This document shows positions 52,040-60,880 of a stretch of DNA of 64,000 bases, piece after piece. Under the pieces are notes generated by a model. It saw only the letters and a program-made list of their open reading frames with translations, searched no databases and was not told where the DNA came from. The DNA comes from Flavobacterium tistrianum (lineage in GTDB: Bacteria; Bacteroidota; Bacteroidia; Flavobacteriales; Flavobacteriaceae), in the NCBI RefSeq assembly GCF_003254545.1, contig NZ_QJRH01000069.1:1-64000 (forward strand), in the 5' to 3' direction. The first letter of the stretch is position 1. Every line of letters begins with the position of its first letter. Position numbers and translations under genes: made by a program.

Positions 52040-53503
52040 TTAATAACCACCAGGATTTTGCTCAGAAAGCCCGTTAGCTTCTCTCAAGAACGAAGTTGGT
52101 ATTGGCCATAACTCATGTTTTCCAACGATGAATGTTTTACCATCTGCAGCCATAGCCGCCTCTGCTTGACCTGTTCTAACGATATCAAACCATCTGTCAT
52201 GCTCAAAAGCAAATTCTAATCTTCTCTCTTTATAAATTGCTTTTCTAATATCAGTTTGAGAAGTATATGGAGTATCTCCTAAACCTGCTCTATGACGAAT
52301 TTGGTTTACTAAAGGAATTGCTGCAGCAGTTTCTCCTAATTCATTTAAAGCTTCAGCTTTCATTAATATAACCTCAGCATATCTTAAATATCTAAGATTT
52401 GTATCTGTAAATTCTTGGTTATAGAAAGATGATGAATATGCTTTATAATTATATCTTGGATTTGCTACAGTTGACGGTACTTCTCTACCATCATATAAAA
52501 CTGAACCTCTGAAAATAATTGTAGCGTCTTTTCTAACATCTCCTTCCTCATATGCATTTGCTAAACCTTCAGTTGGTGTGTTGAATCCCCAACCCCATCC
52601 TCCAGCTCCACGAGGTGCTTGAGAAACAGTATAGTTTCCAATTCCAAATCCAGGACTAGAAGTAGAACCTACTCCATTAATTTCGAAAATAGATTCTGGG
52701 CCAAACTCTCCTTCTTTTTTATACTGCAAAGCATAATCAGAAACTAGAGAATAACCTGTTACTTTATCACAATTATCAATTACCTTTTGCCAGTTTTTTT
52801 GATACAAATTTACTTTTGCTAATAAAGCGTAAGCTGCTCCTTTTGAAGCTCTAACAACATCTGCTCCTGTGTAAGCTGATTTTACAGGCAAAGCTTCAAT
52901 TGCATCATTTAAATCTTGTTCTATAAAAGCATAAACTTCTGCTACTGATTTACGTGTCAATTGCATTTTTCTATCTTCTTCAGAAATTGGAACTGTAGCT
53001 AAATGATCTATAATAGGAACTCCTCCATATCCTTTAACTAAAGTAAAATACATGAATGCTCTCATGAATTTTGTTTCTCCTACTAATCTTGCTTTTAAAT
53101 CAGATGAGGCTTTATCCAATTTAGGAAACATAGCCAATGCCTGATTGCATCTGTTAATTCCAGCATAATTTGCATTCCAAGTAGATTCAAATGATGGAGT
53201 TGAAGCATTATATGTCAAAGCGTCAACAATATCTTTATCTCCCCCTGTATCTCCTGGATCTGATCCTTTATCAGCATCATCTGAGATTATACTTGAGACT
53301 GCATTCCATCCAAAAGAAGACATTTCCCATCCTAAAAATTGATTGTAAATAGCAGTTACAAAACCTTTAGCCCCATCATCGCTATTTACCAAATTTGGAT
53401 CAGCTGGAATAGCTTCTGTTGGTTCTACATCTAAAAAATCATTTGAACATCCAGATAAGAATAATCCAGAAAGTACAAACATTGATATATATATTCTTTT
53501 CAT
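52040..53503 (-). CDS. susD: SusD/RagB-family glycan-binding lipoprotein
   Basis: A 487-residue outer-membrane surface lipoprotein; lipobox LFLSGC gives Cys19, followed by SNDFLDVEPT, the usual SusD N-terminus. The TPR-like scaffold and C-terminal signature (LRYAEVILMKAEALNELG, IRKAIYKERRLEFAFEHDRWFDIVRTG, ELWPIP) are clear. It caps the SusC transporter and binds glycan. It begins 4 bp after the susC stop. Confidence 0.96.
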   Translation of the reverse strand: MKRIYISMFVLSGLFLSGCSNDFLDVEPTEAIPADPNLVNSDDGAKGFVTAIYNQFLGWEMSSFGWNAVSSIISDDADKGSDPGDTGGDKDIVDALTYNASTPSFESTWNANYAGINRCNQALAMFPKLDKASSDLKARLVGETKFMRAFMYFTLVKGYGGVPIIDHLATVPISEEDRKMQLTRKSVAEVYAFIEQDLNDAIEALPVKSAYTGADVVRASKGAAYALLAKVNLYQKNWQKVIDNCDKVTGYSLVSDYALQYKKEGEFGPESIFEINGVGSTSSPGFGIGNYTVSQAPRGAGGWGWGFNTPTEGLANAYEEGDVRKDATIIFRGSVLYDGREVPSTVANPRYNYKAYSSSFYNQEFTDTNLRYLRYAEVILMKAEALNELGETAAAIPLVNQIRHRAGLGDTPYTSQTDIRKAIYKERRLEFAFEHDRWFDIVRTGQAEAAMAADGKTFIVGKHELWPIPTSFLREANGLSEQNPGGY

Positions 53504-53507
53504 GATA

Positions 53508-56500
53508 TTAAAATTTTAAATTAGCACCAATTACAAATGATCTCAATGAAGGGTAAGCATCTAGCTCAACACCCTGAGTACCTTCAACTAACTTGCCATC
53601 AGAAACAACATCTGGTGAGAATCCAGAGAATTTTTGTGTAATGAATGGGTTAATTGCATTTACATATAATCTGCAATAGCTAATAAAGTTGTTTTCTCTT
53701 AATGGAAGTTTATATCCTAAGGTGATGTTATTGATTCTAAAGAAGTCCGCAGATTCTAAATAATATGTTGAAGCATAAGGAACTAAATTAGAAGGTGCTG
53801 GAATTGAGGATGTAGTATTTGTTGGTGTCCAAAAACCATTAGCCATAGAAGCTTCTACATTTTCTCCTCCAAATCTTTGTGCTTTTTTTCCATTATAAAC
53901 TTTTGCTCCTCCTGTTCCATAACCATCAACAGAGAAATCAATGTTTTTGTAAGTTAGTCCTAAAGTAACTCCATAAGTAGACGTTGGCAAAAGAGAACCT
54001 ACGTATTTTTTATCTTTAAGTTCGTCTAATCCTGATTGAGCAACTTTAGAACCATCAGCTTTGTAGTATAGCATTTGACCGTTTGTTGGGTCAACTCCTG
54101 CATACTCATACATAAAGAAACTACCTAATGGCTGTCCCACTGAAGTGTTATCAAGTATTTTGGTATTTTGACCGTTTCCTAAACTTCCTCCAATAATTGG
54201 ATTTAACTGAACATTTTTAAGACTAGTAAGTTCGTTTTTATTATGAGAGAAATTCCCTCCTACCCAGTAGCTTAAATTATCGTTGATTTTATCATCCCAA
54301 CGTAATGCAATTTCATAACCTTTGTTAGATACTTCTCCAACATGTGCTGGTGTAGCCAGCGTAATTCCAGAAGTTGAATAAGGCTTAACATTTAAAATTG
54401 TATTTGTTGTATTTTTATCATATACATCAAATGATCCTTTTAATCTACTGTTCAATACTTCAAAATCAAAACCTCCTGAAAGTTCTTCAACAATTTCCCA
54501 AGATAAATTAGGGTCTACTTGAGAGTTAATTGTAGTACCTGAACCTAAACCTGAATAATCTAATCCAGAAGTTAATAATTGTGTATTAAGTGGTACATTT
54601 TGATTTCCTAATCTACCCCAAGAACCTCTAATTTTTAATAAATTAATTGGTTCTACATTGCTTAAAAAACTTTCTTTTGAAACTATCCAACCTAAACCAA
54701 CTGATGGGAATGTTCCCCAACGTTTGTCTTCAGCAAATTGAGATGAACCATCACGTCTTACAGTACCTGTAACCAAATACTTGTCCATTAATTTATATTG
54801 AAAACGAGCAAAATAAGATGCCAATCTTCTTTCATTTAAAGCTTCGTCTTTTAAACCTGTAACAGTACCTGCAACATTAACATCTTTTAAAGACCAATAA
54901 TTTGAATTTGCATTTACGTTCTTTCTGTCAATCGTTAACTTTTCTCTTGTACCTTGAACATTCGCCTCAATACCAGCAGTAACTTCTACATCATGAATTT
55001 CAGCAAAAACTTTATTATACGTTAAGTAGTTAGACAAGTTCCAGTTAAAATATTGATCTCTGTTTCTTGTTAAAGTATTTTTATTCAAATCTGAAGGATA
55101 TTTTTCTGCTACACGAGTAGGGTCTGCAGATAGCCAAAGTGCAAGATTATCTACATAATTATACTGCTTGTAAGTATAAAATTCTCCATTAAATTGTGAA
55201 GTAAATTTCAAAGATTTAAGAATATCCCAATCTAATTTTAATCCACCTTGTAAAGTAACAGATTGCTGTTGCTCATTTGTATAATCTAATTGAGCTACTG
55301 GGTTTCCAACATTATTAAAAGATGTACCAGTTTCAGATACTACTCCGTTAGAAATAAATGGCACTCCATATTTACCGTCAGCATAACGAACAGGAACTAA
55401 TGGTGATTGTCTGTAAGCATTTGTAAATGCGCTCAAAGGCATTGGCGTATTTTTAATATTACTTACACTAAAGTTTTGACTTAACTTAACTTTTTCAGAA
55501 AGTTTAAACTCATTATTATTTCTGAACGTTGTACGTCCATAATCAGAACCATTTAAGATTCCTTTTTCTTCATAATTTCCAAGACTGAAAAAGTATTTTA
55601 CATTTTCTGAAGATCCTGAAACAGAAATATTGTTCTGAGTATAAGACCCTGTTCTTGTAATTGCGTCAAGCCAATCAGTATTATATGGCTGATTTGCAGA
55701 AAATCTTCCTTGTGGAAAAACGTTGCTATAAGCAGCGTTACTGTAACGAACATACTCATCAGCGTTTGCCATTTTTACAGTTTTTAAAGGAGATCTAACT
55801 CCTGCAAAACTTTCTACATCTACAGTAATTTTTCCTTTACCTGCTTTGGTTGTAATCATAATTACACCATTTGCACCTCTGGTACCATAAATAGCCAATG
55901 AAGAAGCGTCTTTTAATACTTCGTAAGATGTAATATCATTAGTATTGATGTTGTTGATATTATCAGTTGGCATACCATCTACCACATAAAGAGGGTTTCT
56001 TCCTCCTAATGCTGTACCAGCACCTCTGATCACAACTGAAGGCGTACTTCCTGGCGCATCTGAAGTAGACACCTGAACCCCAGCAGCTTTACCTTGAATA
56101 GCTTGAGAGGCATTCATTACTTTCATTTTGGTAATTTCTTCGGACTTAATTGAGCTAACCGCCGAAGTATTATCAATTTTCTTTCTTGTACCGTACCCGA
56201 TTACAACTACTTCTTTTAAAGCCGTATCACCTGCTTCTTTTAAGGTAATTGTCATTGGTGCGGCTGTAGCCGGTACAGAAACCGAATCAAATCCTAACAT
56301 AGAGATCTTTAAAATGTCTCCAGGTTTTGCATTAATTGTAAAGTTTCCATCAAAATCTGCATCTGCAGTAGCTCTAGCATCAGCTGAAGCAATAATTGCT
56401 CCTGGAATTCCCATTCCACTACTGTCTACTACTTTTCCTTTAATTGCTTGTGTCTGTCCTAACATAAATGTAGGCAGCAACAAGAGCGCTAAAAAGCTAA

Positions 56501-56516
56501 AAATAAAATTTTTCAT
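53508..56516 (-). CDS. susC: SusC/RagA-family TonB-dependent glycan transporter
   Basis: A 1,002-residue outer-membrane protein with signal peptide to MLGQ (20). It starts with a carboxypeptidase D-like domain (IKGKVVDSSGMGIPGA), then the TonB-box/plug region (EVVVIGYGTRKKIDNTSAVSSI, RGAGTALGGRNPLYVVDG, YEVLKDASSLAIYGTRGANGVIMITTK) and a barrel ending in FVIGANLKF. With SusD it imports oligosaccharides using TonB energy. The upstream 244 bp contain palindromes and a promoter-like region; the regulator gene lies immediately upstream. Confidence 0.96.
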   Translation of the reverse strand: MKNFIFSFLALLLLPTFMLGQTQAIKGKVVDSSGMGIPGAIIASADARATADADFDGNFTINAKPGDILKISMLGFDSVSVPATAAPMTITLKEAGDTALKEVVVIGYGTRKKIDNTSAVSSIKSEEITKMKVMNASQAIQGKAAGVQVSTSDAPGSTPSVVIRGAGTALGGRNPLYVVDGMPTDNINNINTNDITSYEVLKDASSLAIYGTRGANGVIMITTKAGKGKITVDVESFAGVRSPLKTVKMANADEYVRYSNAAYSNVFPQGRFSANQPYNTDWLDAITRTGSYTQNNISVSGSSENVKYFFSLGNYEEKGILNGSDYGRTTFRNNNEFKLSEKVKLSQNFSVSNIKNTPMPLSAFTNAYRQSPLVPVRYADGKYGVPFISNGVVSETGTSFNNVGNPVAQLDYTNEQQQSVTLQGGLKLDWDILKSLKFTSQFNGEFYTYKQYNYVDNLALWLSADPTRVAEKYPSDLNKNTLTRNRDQYFNWNLSNYLTYNKVFAEIHDVEVTAGIEANVQGTREKLTIDRKNVNANSNYWSLKDVNVAGTVTGLKDEALNERRLASYFARFQYKLMDKYLVTGTVRRDGSSQFAEDKRWGTFPSVGLGWIVSKESFLSNVEPINLLKIRGSWGRLGNQNVPLNTQLLTSGLDYSGLGSGTTINSQVDPNLSWEIVEELSGGFDFEVLNSRLKGSFDVYDKNTTNTILNVKPYSTSGITLATPAHVGEVSNKGYEIALRWDDKINDNLSYWVGGNFSHNKNELTSLKNVQLNPIIGGSLGNGQNTKILDNTSVGQPLGSFFMYEYAGVDPTNGQMLYYKADGSKVAQSGLDELKDKKYVGSLLPTSTYGVTLGLTYKNIDFSVDGYGTGGAKVYNGKKAQRFGGENVEASMANGFWTPTNTTSSIPAPSNLVPYASTYYLESADFFRINNITLGYKLPLRENNFISYCRLYVNAINPFITQKFSGFSPDVVSDGKLVEGTQGVELDAYPSLRSFVIGANLKF

Positions 56517-56760
56517 ACAGTACGTAATCGTTTAAGTTAGTAGAGCCAAATTAAGCAATTACAACGTTGTAGTACATCAAACACCACTACAACATAGCCA
56601 CATCAATGTGTTAAAATTTAACCATATAACAATGATTATCAAAGAAATAAATGTTAAAAAAAATCCTTTAACACAACATTATGATGTAGTAATGATGTAT
56701 CGCAATTATATAAAAAATGATATGGAAAAATATAAATTCTGTAAAAAATAAAATGGAATC
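56517..56760 (-). promoter_or_regulatory. susC regulatory region with palindromes
   Basis: The 244-bp gap holds a perfect 12-bp palindrome tacaacgttgta (56560-56571), a third half-site ctacaac (56587-56593) and the inverted pair gttgtagt/actacaac (56566-56573 with 56586-56593), a palindrome cacat-ca-atgtg (56599-56610), and a direct repeat atgatgta at 56681 and 56692 (11 bp apart). A TTAATTTG -7-like site follows the first palindrome on the minus strand. These are likely targets of the adjacent regulator. Confidence 0.6.
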
Positions 56761-59505
56761 TTACAGAGTTAATAAAAACTTTGAGAGGTTTTCGTCCTGA
56801 GTAAGGTTTAGCTTCTTTCTAAGACGATATCTATGCAGTTCTACACCTCTAAATGAGATATTCATCATAGGAGCAATTTCTTTAGAAGAAAGGTTCATTT
56901 TAAGATAAACACATAGTTTTATATCCTTTGGAGTTAGTTGCGGATATTTTTTAGATAGATTTATGATAAACTCATTATGGATTTGATTCAAATTGGTTTC
57001 AAATGTTTCCCATTCGTGTTTATTCACTTCATTAATCTTAATCGCTTTTCTAATTTCATTTTTAAGTTTACTAAAGTCTTTTTCACTTTCCAAAATACCT
57101 TGAATTTTATCAATCATCTCGGTTTGTTTGGCAATCGATAATGACTTACCAGCCACTTCCGAAGATTTTGCCTGCAATTCCAATTCTAAAATGTGTTTTT
57201 CATATTCCTGAATATTAAGTTCATTTTCTTTTTTCAATTCCATTTCAAGAATTTCTCTTTGATGTTTTAATTCTTCAGCTTGCAATTTTAATTTTTGCAT
57301 ATAACGAAGTTTGTTCCATTTATAATAAAAGAACAAAACTGCTCCAATTACAAGAAAATATAGAAGAATCATCCAAAATGAAAAATACCAAGGTTCTGCA
57401 ACTTTAAATTTAAACGAGGAAACGGCATCGTAAGTTGCTCCATCATGTTTAAAAATTTCTACAGAATGATAACCACTACTCAAATTATTCAAAACGATCA
57501 ATCCGTCTGAAATTGGAATAAACTCTTTTTCTTTGTCAAGCTTATAAAATAAATTTGGTTTGCTAGCTCCGTAAATTCCAGAAATAACATTAATTTTTAA
57601 TTCAGTATTGAATTTAATTTTTTCTTCGTTCGGAACTAAAGCATCATTACTAAATGCTTCAATCTTCACTTCTGAATTCTGCTTGTTCTCATATTCGAGT
57701 TTAAGAGAAATAAAACCGTCATCAAGATTAAACAAGTAGTAATTGTCTTTTTTGAAAATTCTTAGATTTTCATTAATCAATTTTCCTTTATAATATTTCT
57801 CCTGAATAATATTCCAAACAAATTTGTTTCCTTGAGCATAAATATGGTATAAGATTCCATTTTGCAGAACCATAAAATGATCTTCGTCTATCGAAACGAC
57901 ATCTGTCACATTTTTGAAATTTGTATTAAACAATTCATTTTCCTCCAATTTATTAGATATAGAATTGTAAGTATACCAAGAGTTGTTAATTAGGAATAGA
58001 ATTTCTTTTCTAAACTCAAAAATCTTTATTCCAAAATCATTCTGTATTTTACTCTGCTGTGTAACGTTTTCAACTTTTAACGTATTATAATTATCATCTA
58101 GCAAAACACGGTACAAACCACGATAATTATCTGCTGCCCATATTTCATTTTTTTTATTTTGAGCAACATATTTTATTGGCTTTGCCAGATCTTTTATGAT
58201 TTTATAGTGAGACATGTTTGACGGATCATCATAAACCAGAATACCACTATAAGTAGATTGAAAATAGGTGTTGTTGATACTGCTTTTAGACATATTCCAT
58301 CCACCGCTGACACCATTTATTTTGGTTAAAGTATTATTTTCATAGGAAAAAGTGCCATCATTGTGGCCAATAATATATTTTCCGTCAATTAGAGAAATAT
58401 TCCAGCCCTGCCCTTGCGTATTAGGCATCATATTAAATTTTCCAGCACTGTATTCAAAAATACCGTGATTAGATGCAATTAAATAACCTTTATTAATTGC
58501 CGCCACAGCGTAAACAGATCCTAAAAGACCAGAATTATCATAAAAGAAAGAAATAGGAGAATTAACCTCAACATGTGCAATTCCATTATCTAAACCAACC
58601 CAGAGATCGTTTTCTTTGTCCAATCCTATACTCAGAACCGAATTATTCATTAAAACGTTGTTGCGTTCGATATTTTTATAGGAATTATTTTTTAAATCTA
58701 AAATGTAAATTCCGCGGTTTCCTGTTCCAATAACTAGCTTGTCATTTTTGACAAATTTGGCCACATTGATTGTTGCCGATTTTAAGGTTTCATTTATAGG
58801 ATGATCCCAACTTTTAAGTCCATTTTTTTCTACAATGAAAACTCCTTTTTTCTGTGTAAAAATATAAGTCGTATTTTGAAACTTTTCTATAGCGTGAACA
58901 ACAGTATTTTTTAAAACATCCCATCCTTTTGGATTGGAGATATATTTACCGTTCATTTTATAAATTCCATCTTTAACAGAAGCAACGTATAAATCTTTAT
59001 CTACACCAAAACAATATGAAATGAGAAAGGGAAATTTGATTTTCTTAATTGTTTTTCCATTATAAATAAAAACATCATTAAAGGATTGAAAATATAGTGA
59101 ACCATTAAATCTGAATATTTTCCAAATCTCCTCATTATCTTTTTCATCAAATAATCTCAGATTTTTGGTAATCGAAACGTAATGCATTGTTCCATCTTTT
59201 CTGTACCAATAACCAAATTCTTTATAAGACCCAGAGTAAATTTTATCTCCTTCAATCAGAATAGAACGAATAATGGTTTTGTTCGGAAGTGTATATTTTT
59301 CCCATTTTACTCCGTCGTAACGAAGCAAATAGTGATTATTAGCAAAATACATGGCATTGTCATCGCCTTGCGCTACATTCCAAATCTGATTATCTCCCTG
59401 ATAATCTGATTTGCTGTAATTTTCGACAAATGGAAGTAATTCTTGTGCGTGAAGCTGTAAAGCGATGAAAAAGAAGAAAACGGATTTAAAAAGTATCGAT
59501 TTCAA
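56761..59505 (-). CDS. Membrane-tethered LuxR-type regulator with periplasmic beta-propeller (PUL activator)
   Basis: A 914-residue protein starting at a TTG (59505) that gives MKSILFKSVFFFFIALQLHAQ, a clean signal peptide; the frame continues 22 codons upstream without an ATG. Residues about 25-620 are propeller repeats (VWVGLDNGIAHVE-like), about 640-700 a Y_Y_Y domain, 708-730 one membrane helix, 735-800 a coiled coil, and 849-914 a LuxR-type helix-turn-helix (LTPKDIKLCVYLKMNLSSKEIAPMMNISFRGVELHRYRLRKKL). There is no kinase or receiver domain, so it would be a one-component sensor that binds DNA while in the membrane. It lies directly upstream of susC and is the likely PUL regulator. Confidence 0.87.
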   Translation of the reverse strand: MKSILFKSVFFFFIALQLHAQELLPFVENYSKSDYQGDNQIWNVAQGDDNAMYFANNHYLLRYDGVKWEKYTLPNKTIIRSILIEGDKIYSGSYKEFGYWYRKDGTMHYVSITKNLRLFDEKDNEEIWKIFRFNGSLYFQSFNDVFIYNGKTIKKIKFPFLISYCFGVDKDLYVASVKDGIYKMNGKYISNPKGWDVLKNTVVHAIEKFQNTTYIFTQKKGVFIVEKNGLKSWDHPINETLKSATINVAKFVKNDKLVIGTGNRGIYILDLKNNSYKNIERNNVLMNNSVLSIGLDKENDLWVGLDNGIAHVEVNSPISFFYDNSGLLGSVYAVAAINKGYLIASNHGIFEYSAGKFNMMPNTQGQGWNISLIDGKYIIGHNDGTFSYENNTLTKINGVSGGWNMSKSSINNTYFQSTYSGILVYDDPSNMSHYKIIKDLAKPIKYVAQNKKNEIWAADNYRGLYRVLLDDNYNTLKVENVTQQSKIQNDFGIKIFEFRKEILFLINNSWYTYNSISNKLEENELFNTNFKNVTDVVSIDEDHFMVLQNGILYHIYAQGNKFVWNIIQEKYYKGKLINENLRIFKKDNYYLFNLDDGFISLKLEYENKQNSEVKIEAFSNDALVPNEEKIKFNTELKINVISGIYGASKPNLFYKLDKEKEFIPISDGLIVLNNLSSGYHSVEIFKHDGATYDAVSSFKFKVAEPWYFSFWMILLYFLVIGAVLFFYYKWNKLRYMQKLKLQAEELKHQREILEMELKKENELNIQEYEKHILELELQAKSSEVAGKSLSIAKQTEMIDKIQGILESEKDFSKLKNEIRKAIKINEVNKHEWETFETNLNQIHNEFIINLSKKYPQLTPKDIKLCVYLKMNLSSKEIAPMMNISFRGVELHRYRLRKKLNLTQDENLSKFLLTL

Positions 59506-59523
59506 GATGTTATTTTTTAAATT

Positions 59524-59531
59524 CAAAGATA
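59524..59531 (-). promoter_or_regulatory. -7 element supporting the TTG start of the regulator
   Basis: TATCTTTG on the minus strand matches TAnnTTTG. It lies 18 bp upstream of the TTG at 59505, leaving a very short leader. No good -33 was found. Confidence 0.5.
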
Positions 59532-59559
59532 CTGACAAAAACTTAAACTGAAAGCATAA

Positions 59560-59582
59560 AAAAGGCTCCAAAAAGGAGCCAT
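59560..59582 (-). terminator. Terminator after ackA
   Basis: ggctcc pairs with ggagcc around an A5 loop, followed by T6 on the minus strand. It lies between the ackA stop and the regulator start. Confidence 0.8.
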
Positions 59583-59606
59583 TAATTAAGTTAAAAACAA
59601 AACTCT

Positions 59607-60791
59607 TTAATTTTCAATCAATTGAAAAACTTGATTCGCAATTTCATATTCTTCATCAGTCGGAACAACCAAAACTTTAACTATAGATTTTTCTGAATTG
59701 ATTTCTCTTAATTCTTTTGAACGCAGTTCATTTTTTCCTGTGTCAATTTCAATTCCGAAATAATCCATGTCTGTACAAATCAAATTACGCATATAAGATG
59801 AGTTTTCTCCAATTCCTGCAGTAAACACAATCGCGTTCAATCCGTTTAAAGCTGCTGCATAAGCACCGATAGTTTTTCTAATTCTATATGCATTCATCTG
59901 TAATGCCAAAATACAATCCTTGTTTCCTTTTTCTGCTTCTGCTTCAATATCGCGCAAATCGCTGTAACCCGTAAGTCCAAGCATACCGCTTTGTTTCAGT
60001 AAAACTGCATTTACTTCGTCTGGAGTATAACCTAAATTTTTAATCATATAAAAAACAACAGACTGATCAATATCTCCTGCTCGTGTTCCCATAATTAAAC
60101 CGTTTGAAGGCGAAAATCCCATTGAGGTATCAATACATTTTCCGTCTTTTACAGCGGCCATACTACAGCCATTTCCTAAGTGAATGGTAATTATTTTAGA
60201 ATTATCTTTTAAATAATTAATGGCCTTTTCAGAAACATATTTGTGGCTCGTTCCATGAAAACCATAAACACGCACTTTATTTTCTGTTAAAAGATAATTC
60301 GGAATGGCATATTTATACGCTACTTCTGGCATCGTCTGATGAAATGCAGTATCAAAAACAGCTATTTGTTCAGCCGAACTGAAAATCTCCTCCGCTACAT
60401 TAATTCCTTCTAAATTGGCTGGATTATGCAATGGTGCCAATTCAAAAAGCTGCTTGATTTTTTCTTTTACTTTCTCATCGATTTTAACTGTAGCGCTAAA
60501 ATCGCTTCCGCCATGCACAACACGATGTCCGACAGCTGTAATCTCTGAAGTTGATTTAATTACTCCTTTTTCAGGATCTAAAAGCATGTTGGCTACTTTC
60601 TGCAAACCTACCTTATGATTCGGAATTGAAAGTGTTTCTTCTCGTGAAGCAACAGCTGTTTTAAAAGTGATATTTGAAGTTTCCAAACCAATTCGGTCAA
60701 TCATTCCAGAACAAATCACTTCGTTTTCTGGCATTACCATTAATTGGTATTTAATTGAAGAGCTTCCTGAATTTATAATTAGTATTTTCAT
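59607..60791 (-). CDS. ackA: Acetate kinase
   Basis: Makes ATP and acetate from acetyl phosphate. At 394 residues it carries the ASKHA-fold signatures ILIINSGSSSIKYQL, VGHRVVHGG, VFDTAFHQTMP, YGFHGTSHKYVS, IITIHLGNGCSMAAV, GLMMGTR-like GLIMGTRAGDID and VFTAGIGENSSYMR. It follows pta with an 89-bp gap on the same strand, the usual pta-ackA pairing for acetate overflow and acetyl-CoA balance. Confidence 0.97.
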   Translation of the reverse strand: MKILIINSGSSSIKYQLMVMPENEVICSGMIDRIGLETSNITFKTAVASREETLSIPNHKVGLQKVANMLLDPEKGVIKSTSEITAVGHRVVHGGSDFSATVKIDEKVKEKIKQLFELAPLHNPANLEGINVAEEIFSSAEQIAVFDTAFHQTMPEVAYKYAIPNYLLTENKVRVYGFHGTSHKYVSEKAINYLKDNSKIITIHLGNGCSMAAVKDGKCIDTSMGFSPSNGLIMGTRAGDIDQSVVFYMIKNLGYTPDEVNAVLLKQSGMLGLTGYSDLRDIEAEAEKGNKDCILALQMNAYRIRKTIGAYAAALNGLNAIVFTAGIGENSSYMRNLICTDMDYFGIEIDTGKNELRSKELREINSEKSIVKVLVVPTDEEYEIANQVFQLIEN

Positions 60792-60880
60792 TTTTTATTA
60801 AAGGTGCTAAGATGCTAAGTTTCTAATATTCTGAGTTTTTCCCAAAAACAGAAATTTTTAATTTTAATTCTTAATTGAAT

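Noticed and set aside
59506..59571. Upstream extension of the PUL regulator to 59571
   Set aside because: It would place a terminator hairpin and a -7 element inside the coding region. The TTG at 59505 gives a clean signal peptide.
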